This document shows positions 16,276-25,153 of a stretch of DNA of 64,000 nucleotides, in pieces. The stretch's first letter is position 1, and every line of letters begins with the position of its first letter. This DNA comes from Gammaproteobacteria bacterium (GTDB lineage: Bacteria; Pseudomonadota; Gammaproteobacteria; Steroidobacterales; Woeseiaceae): assembly GCA_024640305.1 (NCBI GenBank), contig JAHEFG010000003.1, positions 1 through 64,000 on the forward strand, read 5' to 3'. The notes under the pieces were generated by a model. It was not told the DNA's origin and made no database searches. It saw only the letters and a list, made by a program, of their open reading frames with translations. The translations under genes were made by a program, and so were the position numbers.

Positions 16276-19200
16276 ATGAGCGGCAGAGTATTGATCGGCA
16301 CAGTATTGACAGCATCTGTGATGCTGCTGCTGCCGTATGCTGCGATTTCCGGCCCCGACGACATGTCTGTCGAAACCCCCAGAGGCATCGTCGACTGCCT
16401 GCTTCCGGGCCAGTTGCGCCGGGTGGGCGGCAGTATTTACCAGATGCCGCACAGACCCGCGCGTATCACGGCTTCCGAGTGCACGATCCGTGGTGGCGAT
16501 TTCCTGCTGTATGACCGCGCTAACTACGAAACTTCACTGAAGCACTGGATCACGCAGGCCGAGCAGGGATCCGGCGACCCGGAAGCAATGCTTTACGTGG
16601 CCGAGATCTACGAGCAGGGAATTGGCCGCGACCCCGATTACGTGTCTGCGGCGAGCTGGTATCAGAAAGCGACGGATGCCGGTAATACGACCGCCATGAT
16701 CAGCCTTGCGCACCTTTACAAGACTGGCCAGGGCGTACCACTCGATCTGGGCATGGCGCAGTCGCTGTATTCGCAGGCGTTCGGCTCTGACGTCATGATC
16801 CCGCTGGACCCGACGTCGGTCGCGGGTGCTGACCAGCGGGTCGAGACACTGGTTGCCGAAGTCGACGAGATCCGGCGGCAAAAGATTGCGGTCGAACTCG
16901 AGCTTGCGGCGGCAGACGAACAGCTGACTAACGCACGCCGTGCCCTGGATAACACACTGGCAGGTTCCAGCACGAATTCCGAACAGATCAAGCGCCTGCA
17001 GGCGGCTATCGCCAGGCAAGAATCCGAAATCGATGCATACAAGTCAGAAGCTGAAGCTATTCGAACGGAAAACGTCGAGCTGGTTTCCCTGAAACAGCAA
17101 CTGGAATCGCAAAAAGGCGAAACGGTCAGGCTGCAGGCCATGCTGGACGCAGCTGAGGCCAAGTATGCGCGAAATAGTGAGCAGCTGAGGGCGCAGCGCG
17201 AGGCCCTGGACGCAGAAGAAGCGCAATTCAACGACCTGCTTGTCAATATGGATGCTGATCGTGAGGTCATACAAGCCAGCAAACAGGAGGTTGATGAGCT
17301 CCGTGACAAGCTCAATGTCATGGAGGCGGCGGTGCGTAAGGCCGAGCACGATAGAGACTTCTACCAGGCGCTAGCCAGCGAAAGTACAACGCACGAAGAG
17401 CGTGTCGCAGCATTGTCGGCGCAGATTACAGTGCTGGAACAAAAGTCGAGCAGCGTTGCAAGTGAATCGCAGACTCTGCGAGTCGCATTAACGACGCGAC
17501 AAAATGAACTCGACGCGCAGGTCAAAGCGGCTGCCGAGGCACAGCAGTTGTCGGCCACGGAAATCGCTGCCCGTGACGAAGAAATCGCACGTCTGCGTGC
17601 GGCGATAAGCCGCGCGGAGCAGGAAAAACTTCGTCACGGAAACGATATCGACAGACTGGGCCAACAAAGCGACGAGCTCGAGTCACTGCGGGCGGATCTG
17701 GAGCGCGAACAGGCGCAGTCGAACCGCCTGCAGCAGTTACTTACAGAAACTCAGGGACGCTTCTCCGCCTCGAACGAAAAGCTGGAGCAGGCAACCGCTG
17801 CACAGGCGGAACTGGAACAGCAAGTAGCGGCTCTGCGAGCCAACGCCGAGACGGACAACCAGGCCGACCAGGCGATGCTTGGGCAACGCCTGGCGCAATT
17901 AGAGTCATCCCGTGCCGAAATCGCGACACTGCAGGCGAATCTCACCGCGGCGGAAGAAGAGTTCGCGCAGTATCGCCAGCAAATGGCTGATACGGCAGGA
18001 CGTCAGAGCAGTGCGATTGAGAATCTCAGGGCGGCCGTCGTGGAGAGTCGTACCGAACGAATTAAGCTGGAGGAACAACTCAGCTCTGCAAATCAACAGC
18101 TTGCCAGCGCGAAAACGGACCTCGATCTCGAGAAGCGACGGTTGGGCGAATTGCAGGACGAACTCCGCCTTGCGCGGGCCGAGAAGGATGACTCTGCCGG
18201 GGCACTGCGGGAGAAGCAGCGCAGGCTCGACGAACAGACCCAACAGCTGGCAATGCTGCAACAGGAAATCGAGCGCCTCAACCAGCAATCCAATCGTTAC
18301 GCGTCGAAAATCAATGAACTCACCGCCATGGCGCAGGCCGAAAAAATCGATTTTGCAGGGCCGAATATTATCCTGATGGAGCCCAGCGAAAACACGCTTG
18401 CGAGTACCGGGCAAGCTACGCGCGGCGAGCCGCTGACGCGAGGCATATCGGTGGTGGCTGCGAGCCGTGTAAACGAAACAAAGGTGGTTCGGGGACATGT
18501 TGAGGCGCCGGCAGGGCTCGCCAAACTGACGATCAATGGCATGCAGGTGCCGTACGACGATCATCAGTCGTTTACGCAACCGTTCGAACTGGATGGTGAG
18601 TCAATGCGAATTCGTATTGTCGCGGTTGACCACAACGGTAAGCAGGACACGAAGGAATTCGAATACCGAACCGACGGCACGATGCAACAAACGGCGTCTA
18701 TTCATAGCAAGGCCGCGAGATTTGAAGAATCGCGGAATACGGCGCTCGATCACCTCAAGTATTACGCGCTGGTTATTGCGAACAAGGACTACGAAAACGA
18801 CTTCGCACGTGACCTGCAGACCCCGTTTGAAGATGCCGAGGAAGTTGGTGCCGTGCTGCGTGATCGGTACAGATTCGAAGTCGACATCCTCTACAACGCG
18901 ACCAAGGCCCAGATCGAAGAGGAACTCGAGAGGATCTTTTATAAAGAGCCCACCGACGACAATGAAGATAACGACAAAGATGCGGTTCTGATCTATTACG
19001 CAGGTCACGGCTATGCATCCGACTCGCGCAACAAAGAAGCTTACTATTGGCTGCCGGTCGATGCCGAGTTCGATAGCCCGAGAACATGGTTCAAGACCAA
19101 GGAACTGGAGGCATACATGCAGGTCAGTTCGATCAACCAGATAATGGTCGTGGCTGACTCGTGTTTTGCCGGTAACGTCCTCAGTCGGGATGGAATAGCT

Positions 19201-19614
19201 GGCAAGTTCGCATCCCTGAAGTCGAAGGAGTGGCGTCGGTATCTTACGGAATACACCGAAAAGAAAAAATCCCGCTACGTATTCACGTCGGGAGCATTTG
19301 CTCCGGTACTCGATGGCGGCGGTGGTAACCACTCGGTCTTCGCAAAGGCCTTCCTCGAGGTCCTGGCAAGCAACAACGAGATCCTCTCCGCGCCCAGGAT
19401 GCATGAACAGGTTGCACCGGTCGTGATGAACCTGGCTGCACAACTCGACCACAAGCAGACACCACTCTTCGGCTATCTCACGAGTGCCGGCCACGAGTTC
19501 GGTAATTTTTATTTTCCGACACCGCACGCCGTGCCAGCAGGGGCTGTTGCCGCAAATCCGCAATTGTTGGATATGAAGCGTCTGTTCGCACAGGCTGCGT
19601 CGCCATCACAATAA
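16276..19614 (+). CDS. Exported Sel1-repeat, coiled-coil, caspase-fold protein
   Basis: A 1112-aa protein with a signal peptide (about 1-26), then at least two Sel1-like repeats (about 85-165; the first contains EAMLYVAEIYEQG), then a very long heptad-rich coiled coil (about 185-690). A beta domain follows (about 700-810) and then a caspase-fold peptidase (about 828-1080). The catalytic dyad is intact: His911 in YYAGHGY and Cys963 in VADSCFAGN. An acidic insert (TDDNEDNDKD) precedes the His strand. The coiled coil is long enough to span the periplasm or to oligomerise the enzyme, while Sel1 repeats usually bind protein partners. I infer a periplasmic, scaffolded protease. The frame continues past the TAA into the next gene. 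Confidence 0.87.
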   Translation: MSGRVLIGTVLTASVMLLLPYAAISGPDDMSVETPRGIVDCLLPGQLRRVGGSIYQMPHRPARITASECTIRGGDFLLYDRANYETSLKHWITQAEQGSGDPEAMLYVAEIYEQGIGRDPDYVSAASWYQKATDAGNTTAMISLAHLYKTGQGVPLDLGMAQSLYSQAFGSDVMIPLDPTSVAGADQRVETLVAEVDEIRRQKIAVELELAAADEQLTNARRALDNTLAGSSTNSEQIKRLQAAIARQESEIDAYKSEAEAIRTENVELVSLKQQLESQKGETVRLQAMLDAAEAKYARNSEQLRAQREALDAEEAQFNDLLVNMDADREVIQASKQEVDELRDKLNVMEAAVRKAEHDRDFYQALASESTTHEERVAALSAQITVLEQKSSSVASESQTLRVALTTRQNELDAQVKAAAEAQQLSATEIAARDEEIARLRAAISRAEQEKLRHGNDIDRLGQQSDELESLRADLEREQAQSNRLQQLLTETQGRFSASNEKLEQATAAQAELEQQVAALRANAETDNQADQAMLGQRLAQLESSRAEIATLQANLTAAEEEFAQYRQQMADTAGRQSSAIENLRAAVVESRTERIKLEEQLSSANQQLASAKTDLDLEKRRLGELQDELRLARAEKDDSAGALREKQRRLDEQTQQLAMLQQEIERLNQQSNRYASKINELTAMAQAEKIDFAGPNIILMEPSENTLASTGQATRGEPLTRGISVVAASRVNETKVVRGHVEAPAGLAKLTINGMQVPYDDHQSFTQPFELDGESMRIRIVAVDHNGKQDTKEFEYRTDGTMQQTASIHSKAARFEESRNTALDHLKYYALVIANKDYENDFARDLQTPFEDAEEVGAVLRDRYRFEVDILYNATKAQIEEELERIFYKEPTDDNEDNDKDAVLIYYAGHGYASDSRNKEAYYWLPVDAEFDSPRTWFKTKELEAYMQVSSINQIMVVADSCFAGNVLSRDGIAGKFASLKSKEWRRYLTEYTEKKKSRYVFTSGAFAPVLDGGGGNHSVFAKAFLEVLASNNEILSAPRMHEQVAPVVMNLAAQLDHKQTPLFGYLTSAGHEFGNFYFPTPHAVPAGAVAANPQLLDMKRLFAQAASPSQ

Positions 19615-19626
19615 GCGTCACTGTGC

Positions 19627-20460
19627 TTGCCGAGTTCTTCTGAATACCGTTTGAAGCTCCCTCTCTACCTTGCCGCATCGATCCTGGCATCGCTCAGCGC
19701 CTGTGGGGGCCACTCCACGTTGGATTTCGCCGCAAGCAACAAGATGATCGTGCGAGAAACGACGGGCGCGGGATTCAGCCATATGGTTCTGCAACGCTGG
19801 GCATCGCCGCCCGGCAATGAGTTGCATGTCTACATTGAAGGCGACGGGATTCCCTGGGTCGGTAATCGTTCGGCGGCCGACCCGACGCCCGTCAACACCC
19901 TGGCACTCAGGCTTGCCGCCCTGGACGGGAATGATGTCGTCTATTTGGGACGGCCTTGCTACTTCGATCGAGCCGACTCCGAGCCCTGCCACCCGAGGTA
20001 CTGGACCTCCGATCGATATGGGGAGGAGGTACTGCAGAGCATGGCCGCAGCCATAGCCAGTATTCGCGAATCGAGGCACACGAGCGTCGTGCTGATTGGT
20101 CATAGTGGTGGCGGTGTTTTGGCCGCTTTGCTTGAATCGCGCGTTGACGATGTGGTCGGGGTTATTTCGATCGGGGCAAACCTGGATATCGATGCATGGA
20201 CCGAGCTACATGAATACGACCAGCTGACCGGCTCTCTGAACCCGATCGCACAGACGAAGAACAAAAATATTCCGCATTTGCAGCTCGTCGGCGGGCGCGA
20301 TGCCAAGGTTCCCCTCGAAATCAGCAGTCAATATTCCGTACTAAAACCCAACGTCAATCTTGCTGTGTATCGAGACTTCGATCATGTCTGTTGCTGGGAG
20401 AAGGAATGGCCTGCAATTCTGGCGAAATTCTCAGGGGAGAGTATTCTCGACCAGCAGTGA
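19627..20460 (+). CDS. Alpha/beta hydrolase lipoprotein
   Basis: A 277-aa predicted lipoprotein: the signal segment ends in the lipobox LSAC with Cys26. The hydrolase fold has a nucleophile elbow GHSGGG with Ser160, a likely acid in GGRDA and a histidine in DFDHVCCW near the C-terminus. It begins at a TTG four codons after the TAA of the large caspase gene and in the same reading frame, so it must be co-transcribed. It also overlaps the following gene by four bases. A membrane-tethered esterase beside exported proteases would suit an envelope-modifying role; the substrate is unknown. Confidence 0.75.
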   Translation: MPSSSEYRLKLPLYLAASILASLSACGGHSTLDFAASNKMIVRETTGAGFSHMVLQRWASPPGNELHVYIEGDGIPWVGNRSAADPTPVNTLALRLAALDGNDVVYLGRPCYFDRADSEPCHPRYWTSDRYGEEVLQSMAAAIASIRESRHTSVVLIGHSGGGVLAALLESRVDDVVGVISIGANLDIDAWTELHEYDQLTGSLNPIAQTKNKNIPHLQLVGGRDAKVPLEISSQYSVLKPNVNLAVYRDFDHVCCWEKEWPAILAKFSGESILDQQ

Positions 20461-21911
20461 AGCCCTATCTCTCCAAATCCCGACTGATCTCCGCCTGGCA
20501 GTGTCCGAAGAAGCTGCACCTGGAGAAGCATTACTCTGAGCTGGCAGTCATCACGGCGCAAATGGAGTCGATGTTTGCCGGTGGCCATCAGGTTGGCGAC
20601 ATCGCGAAGCAACTGTACGGCACCGCCGATTCGGTGGAAGTTGAATTCGATTTCAAGACGATGGTGGCGGAAACGAAGCGGCTCATCGATGGTGGTGCCG
20701 ACTTCCCGATTTTCGAAGCGACGTTTCGGCACGAGAACGTGCTCATCCGGGCCGATGTTCTGATGCCTGGGCCCGACGGTTGGAAAGTGGTGGAGGTCAA
20801 GGCCTCGACCTCCGTGAAGGATTATCACAAGCTCGATTGCGCTATTCAGCTCTGGGTGATGCGCGAGTCGGGATTGCCGGTGAAGTCGATCTCGCTGGCG
20901 CACATTAACAACCAGTTCGTGTATCCCGGTAACGGTGACTATGACGGCCTGCTCGTCGAACATGACCTCACCGAAGAGGCCAACGGCCTCAAGCAAGCCG
21001 TTGTCGATCTGCTTGTCGATGCACGCGAGGCAGTAATCGGACCGATGCCGGATATCAATGTCGGTGCCCATTGCAGCAAACCGTACGATTGTCAGTTTCA
21101 GTCGTACTGCTGGCCGCAGGACTCGAAGTACCCCATCTCCGGTTTAAGGGGCAGCAAAGCAAAGCTTGGCGAGTATGTGGCGCTTGGTGCCCACGACATA
21201 CTCGATGTCGACGAGAACAGCATTACGTCTGCTACGCAGCAACGTATCTATCGAGTGACGTGTAAAGGTGAGCGCGAGATTCTCGGCGGCGCACGGCAGG
21301 AACTGCTGGCTTTGCCGTTCCCGCGCTACTACCTGGATTTCGAAACGATCGGGCCTGGCGTGCCGATCTGGCCCGGCACCCGCCCGTACGCGCCCATCCC
21401 GGTGCAGTGGTCCTGCCACATAGAAGAAGAAGGCGGTGAACTGCGTCACGAGCAGTTCCTGGATATCTCTGGCGAGCCACCGATGCGGGCCCTTGCCGAT
21501 AAGTTGATCGCGTCTCTGGGTGATTCCGGGCCCGTGTTGATGTACACGAACTACGAACAGAAGGTCATTGAAGGCTTGCTCGAAATGTTTCCTGATCTGG
21601 CAGAGCCCTTGCAGAAAATAATTAACAGACTCTGGGACTTACATCCGGTAGTTAAAGAAAATTACTATCATCCGGACATGCTCGGATCGTGGTCGATCAA
21701 GGCGGTTTTGCCGACAATCAACCCACAAATGGACTACAAGAAGCTCGAAGGCATTGCCGAGGGTACAGGGGCATCGGATGGCTTTATCGAGGCTATCAAG
21801 CCCGAGACCGATATGCTGCGAAAACAGGAGCTGGAGGAACAGCTACTGCGTTACTGCAGGTTCGACACCGAGGCGATGGTGGAGATTGTGCGGTTTTTCT
21901 GCCGGTCTTAG
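20457..21911 (+). CDS. DUF2779 protein: Cas4-like nuclease domain plus DEDD-like exonuclease domain
   Basis: A cytoplasmic protein of about 484 aa that starts at the GTG of a GTGA overlap with the lipoprotein gene; the resulting N-terminus KPYLSKSRLISAWQCPKKL is the standard opening of the family. The N-terminal half resembles RecB/Cas4-like PD-(D/E)xK nucleases: Asp100 in RADV, then Glu113 and Lys115 in VEVKAS, with Cys in WQCPKK and a later CSKPYDCQFQSYC cluster positioned like the Fe-S cysteines of Cas4. The C-terminal half is the DUF2779 region and opens with LDFET (Asp294, Glu296), the first motif of DnaQ/RNase-H-type exonucleases. The substrate is unknown and no CRISPR genes are nearby. 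Confidence 0.78.
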   Translation: MKPYLSKSRLISAWQCPKKLHLEKHYSELAVITAQMESMFAGGHQVGDIAKQLYGTADSVEVEFDFKTMVAETKRLIDGGADFPIFEATFRHENVLIRADVLMPGPDGWKVVEVKASTSVKDYHKLDCAIQLWVMRESGLPVKSISLAHINNQFVYPGNGDYDGLLVEHDLTEEANGLKQAVVDLLVDAREAVIGPMPDINVGAHCSKPYDCQFQSYCWPQDSKYPISGLRGSKAKLGEYVALGAHDILDVDENSITSATQQRIYRVTCKGEREILGGARQELLALPFPRYYLDFETIGPGVPIWPGTRPYAPIPVQWSCHIEEEGGELRHEQFLDISGEPPMRALADKLIASLGDSGPVLMYTNYEQKVIEGLLEMFPDLAEPLQKIINRLWDLHPVVKENYYHPDMLGSWSIKAVLPTINPQMDYKKLEGIAEGTGASDGFIEAIKPETDMLRKQELEEQLLRYCRFDTEAMVEIVRFFCRS

Positions 21912-23341
21912 AGCCCGTCCAGCCACTGTGTCATGCGCTGTGACTGGAACGCAAAGAACGGGTTGTGTCGCATGCGCAAGAAATACTGGGGGTCCAGAAG
22001 CAGCACATCGCGCTCTCCGCGTGGCGCCAGTGCGCCGAGAACGGCATCGGGAGCATTGCTGAGCGAGCCGTCGCCGTAGAGTCTGTCGTCGGGACGAAAC
22101 GGAATAGCAATGTGCGACAGCGAGTAGACTTCGGTCGGCCACCTCAGTTTCGTTTCTGTAATCATTGCTTCAGTCTGGCCGGCAGCTAAAGTCTGTACGT
22201 CGATAGCATTAGTGGAAGGATCCCGGTTCCTGAGAATGGTTACACCGAAGTCCAGCGGTGCCATTGCGACAAACGAGTCGGCCGGTTCGTCCGGTACCGT
22301 TTCCATTAAGTGCAGCATCGTGCTGTTGCGATTTACGTCGTAAAGAACCAGCTCGCTGCCGTTAGGTGGCAACCTGTCGTACACGGTCGATACGATGGCT
22401 GTTGCGTCTACCGTATTATCCACGGTCGATTGAAATGTCAGAATGGGTGGCATGCGTGCGGCTTTTTCCAAATCGGCGAACTCATCGTGCACTCGGCTGG
22501 AAAGTTTGTGGACTTCCCAGGCCGCCTGCTTGGGAAACGACGTGAATTTGAAGGGATCAACCTCGGGGAGAATCTGCAGCCATTTGAATTGCTCGAAGTA
22601 GGGCACCCAGGAGATTGCCGCGTGCCAATTCATCACTGCAGCGGCGGATGTGATGGCCATGCCCGGTGACAGGAGCACCAGGCCGTCGGGGCACGGTAAT
22701 TCATCGTCGCTGCTGCACTGTAGCGCGTAATCGACGGCCAGCAGCCCGCCGTTGGAATAGCCAACCAGCAGCAGCGAATCATCTGCACCGGGCAGTTGCA
22801 TCGCTCGCCGGACTGCAATTCGCACGGCCGCTGTCCAGTCCTGCCAGCGCGCCTGCATCAGCCCCCCGATGGCGAATCCGTGACCCGGCATGCGTATGGC
22901 GACCACGTTATAACCCTCACCTGCCAGAGCCTGTGCGGTAGCCAGCATGGAATACGGAGAATCAGTCAGGCCGTGCAACATCACGGCAACACCGCGTGGC
23001 GATGGCACCGTCAACTCGTAGGAACGGTTCCAGTTGCTGTCCAGGTTATCGGGGTAAACAAGACTGTCGGCAAAGTACCGATCCGCGGGGCTGTCGGGAC
23101 GCGACTGACTGGGGATCTTATGCTCCAGTTCCGCCGCGAGCTTGTCTTCAATGGCAAGGTAGGCCGCCCAATCCGTGTCGTTTTCCATCGACGCATCAAA
23201 TTCTTCATCGAACTGAATGCGGTGCTCCGGGCCAAGCTGCGGCATGCGTAGCGCATCGAACGCGCGCCCGAAGTAAATCGTCAGCAGCAACACGATCACC
23301 ACCGTGGCAAGCCACTGACCAACAACGAATACGGTACTCAT
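21908..23341 (-). CDS. Membrane-anchored alpha/beta hydrolase (lysophospholipase-like)
   Basis: A 477-aa protein with an N-terminal transmembrane anchor (about 5-25) and an alpha/beta hydrolase domain from about residue 115. The strand GVAVMLHGLTDSPY gives the oxyanion-hole HG, and GYSNGG is the nucleophile elbow. The acid and histidine are less certain (FQSTVDNTV, and SHIAIPF or the late MRHNPF). Its start codon overlaps the stop of the upstream YiiX-like gene (TAATG), so the two form an operon. Its stop overlaps that of the convergent DUF2779 gene by four bases. The likely role is lipid or peptidyl-ester hydrolysis at the membrane. Confidence 0.75.
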   Translation of the reverse strand: MSTVFVVGQWLATVVIVLLLTIYFGRAFDALRMPQLGPEHRIQFDEEFDASMENDTDWAAYLAIEDKLAAELEHKIPSQSRPDSPADRYFADSLVYPDNLDSNWNRSYELTVPSPRGVAVMLHGLTDSPYSMLATAQALAGEGYNVVAIRMPGHGFAIGGLMQARWQDWTAAVRIAVRRAMQLPGADDSLLLVGYSNGGLLAVDYALQCSSDDELPCPDGLVLLSPGMAITSAAAVMNWHAAISWVPYFEQFKWLQILPEVDPFKFTSFPKQAAWEVHKLSSRVHDEFADLEKAARMPPILTFQSTVDNTVDATAIVSTVYDRLPPNGSELVLYDVNRNSTMLHLMETVPDEPADSFVAMAPLDFGVTILRNRDPSTNAIDVQTLAAGQTEAMITETKLRWPTEVYSLSHIAIPFRPDDRLYGDGSLSNAPDAVLGALAPRGERDVLLLDPQYFLRMRHNPFFAFQSQRMTQWLDGL

Positions 23342-24897
23342 TACTGACTCATCAATTCCTGCATTTTCGCGAGCTGTATGGATTCTTTGACGAGCTTACC
23401 GTCGTGGTAGAACATGACAAGCTTCAGCGGGATATTGTTCCAGGCAAGCTGCGCGACGTTGTCCGGGCTGATGCTGTGTCGTCCCAGGGTTTTCTCAGTC
23501 GGCCAGTCCACTGATGGAAACGAAATATAGGCCAGTTCTGAACAAACAATTTTGTCCGTAGTGTCGACATCGAAGTTGAAGTCGTATTTTTTGCCCAATT
23601 GACGAAACGCCATCAGGAGTGCTTCTTTTCTTAATTCTTTCGCGTTTTTATGATCGAAGACAGGGCGCAGGATGGCGATGTCATCCACATTGATAAAATG
23701 TTCCAGGGTATTCAGTTGCACGCCGTCCCGCAGTGCCTCAATAATTTGCTGCTGGTCTTTTGAGTCCGGGTTGTTATCTGTGCTGAGTTGGTTGGCGTAC
23801 TGTCTGACCAACAACTCGTCCCAAACCCCGGCATCAATAAGCTCCGCTTTGCTCCCTGTCCAAATGGCTACGTGCCCGAAATGGCCCGGAATGAGCTTGT
23901 CGGTCAATCGAAATGGCGTCTTCTCCAGGATGATATCAAGCGGTTGCAGAATGGACTTGATACGGCGCATGGCCTCTTCATCGCCATACAGCTTGCCTTT
24001 TCTGGACTCGTACATACCGACGGTATTGCCGAACAGACCGCTGACCATGTCGAAACCGTCCTTGGTCGCCTCTGAGATCGTATCGACCGTGAGGCGTTCG
24101 AAGGTGACAATCTTGTTTGCGGCTATTTCACCGACGCGTAATTTCTTGGCGTAATTGTAGGATGGGCTGGAGTCGATAAGCTGTGCCAGGTAGGCGAAGT
24201 CGGAGTCTTCGTGGGCGTCTTCGATCATGGGTTTTTGCTGCTCGTAAAATTCGATCGCGCGTCTTGCCCGGTGCCGGATTTCAACGGAATTAGCCGCCAG
24301 CGTTGCTTCGGCGAGTTTATTCGCGACCAGGCCAAAACCCATATCCGGGTCATTGAGGACATTTCTGAGTCTCTCGTCCTGTTCGAACAGGACTATGCCC
24401 AACAGGTAATTGTCATAGAGAGTCAGGGCGGCGCTCATCGACAGCATCAGCCCTTTGAGTCGCAACTCCGAGTCGATCCCGTACTTGACGAGTGTCGCGT
24501 CACTTACGTCGACGGCGCACTCGTAAGCGTTGGCGATTGCATAAAGATCTTCGCGAACACCGAGGTAGAATTCGGAGCCACTTTTCAGTGTGAGCAGATC
24601 CCGGCTGGACAATGGCTCGTCTGTGTTCAACCTCAGGCGATTCGAGATCTCCAGCATTTCGGCCCTGGCGACAAGGCTTTGTTCTACGAGTACTTGCAGG
24701 TTCTCAAAATCTTCCGCGAAAAGGAGTTCGGGCAAGACACCACTGCCTAGCTTCCGGGCCAATGTGTCAAAGCATGCGACCTGGTGTTCTTCCACGTTGG
24801 TGGTAATGCGCCAATAGCTGTAAGCCGCCACTACGCTGGCTGCGGAAATGAGTCCGAGCGCGATCTTGAGGATGCTTGTTTTACTAACTATGGGCAC
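23341..24897 (-). CDS. YiiX/YebB-like permuted NlpC/P60 cysteine hydrolase with long sensor-like N-terminus
   Basis: The C-terminal 200 residues carry the YiiX-type permuted papain-like fold: a GHFGHVAIW motif supplies the catalytic His, and DKIVCSELAY supplies the catalytic Cys near the C-terminus. This order (His before Cys) marks the circularly permuted amidases, which act on lipid-linked or peptidoglycan-like amides. The N-terminal part starts with one transmembrane helix and continues as a long helical region of about 280 residues that could be a periplasmic domain. The frame is open to an ATG at 24969, but the first 24 residues are Trp/Cys-rich and unlike a signal; the GTG at 24897 starts right before the membrane helix, so I use it. 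Confidence 0.68.
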   Translation of the reverse strand: MPIVSKTSILKIALGLISAASVVAAYSYWRITTNVEEHQVACFDTLARKLGSGVLPELLFAEDFENLQVLVEQSLVARAEMLEISNRLRLNTDEPLSSRDLLTLKSGSEFYLGVREDLYAIANAYECAVDVSDATLVKYGIDSELRLKGLMLSMSAALTLYDNYLLGIVLFEQDERLRNVLNDPDMGFGLVANKLAEATLAANSVEIRHRARRAIEFYEQQKPMIEDAHEDSDFAYLAQLIDSSPSYNYAKKLRVGEIAANKIVTFERLTVDTISEATKDGFDMVSGLFGNTVGMYESRKGKLYGDEEAMRRIKSILQPLDIILEKTPFRLTDKLIPGHFGHVAIWTGSKAELIDAGVWDELLVRQYANQLSTDNNPDSKDQQQIIEALRDGVQLNTLEHFINVDDIAILRPVFDHKNAKELRKEALLMAFRQLGKKYDFNFDVDTTDKIVCSELAYISFPSVDWPTEKTLGRHSISPDNVAQLAWNNIPLKLVMFYHDGKLVKESIQLAKMQELMSQ

Positions 24898-25153
24898 AAC
24901 CAGTTTCCACGAATGCCAGGGATTGCAACGATACCAGCTTGGGCTTGTACACGTTATGCTCTGCGTCACGTTGATGACATGAGAAGATCGACACTGGAAT
25001 TAGGAAAATCGGCTATATCCGCGTAGCCGTGGGCGCCTGCCGCGCCTATGAGCGTTGCGTTGCCCGAAATAGTGCAATACTGCGTCGTGCAGCAGAAAAC
25101 GGGATAAGAAGATGAACAAGTTAGCCGTTTCAGTTTTTTTCGCAGGGGTAAGA

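Noticed and set aside
16534-17321. Long antisense frames within the coiled-coil caspase gene
   Set aside because: They are shadows of the heptad-rich coding strand (Ser/Arg/Ala-rich translation) with no start signals.
20457-21911. CRISPR-Cas adaptation gene (cas4)
   Set aside because: No repeat array, cas1 or cas2 is present in the window; the C-terminal DUF2779 half sets it apart from Cas4.
21908-21911. Four-base overlap of convergent stop codons (also at 53049-53052)
   Set aside because: Convergent 4-nt overlaps are common in compact genomes and need no special explanation.
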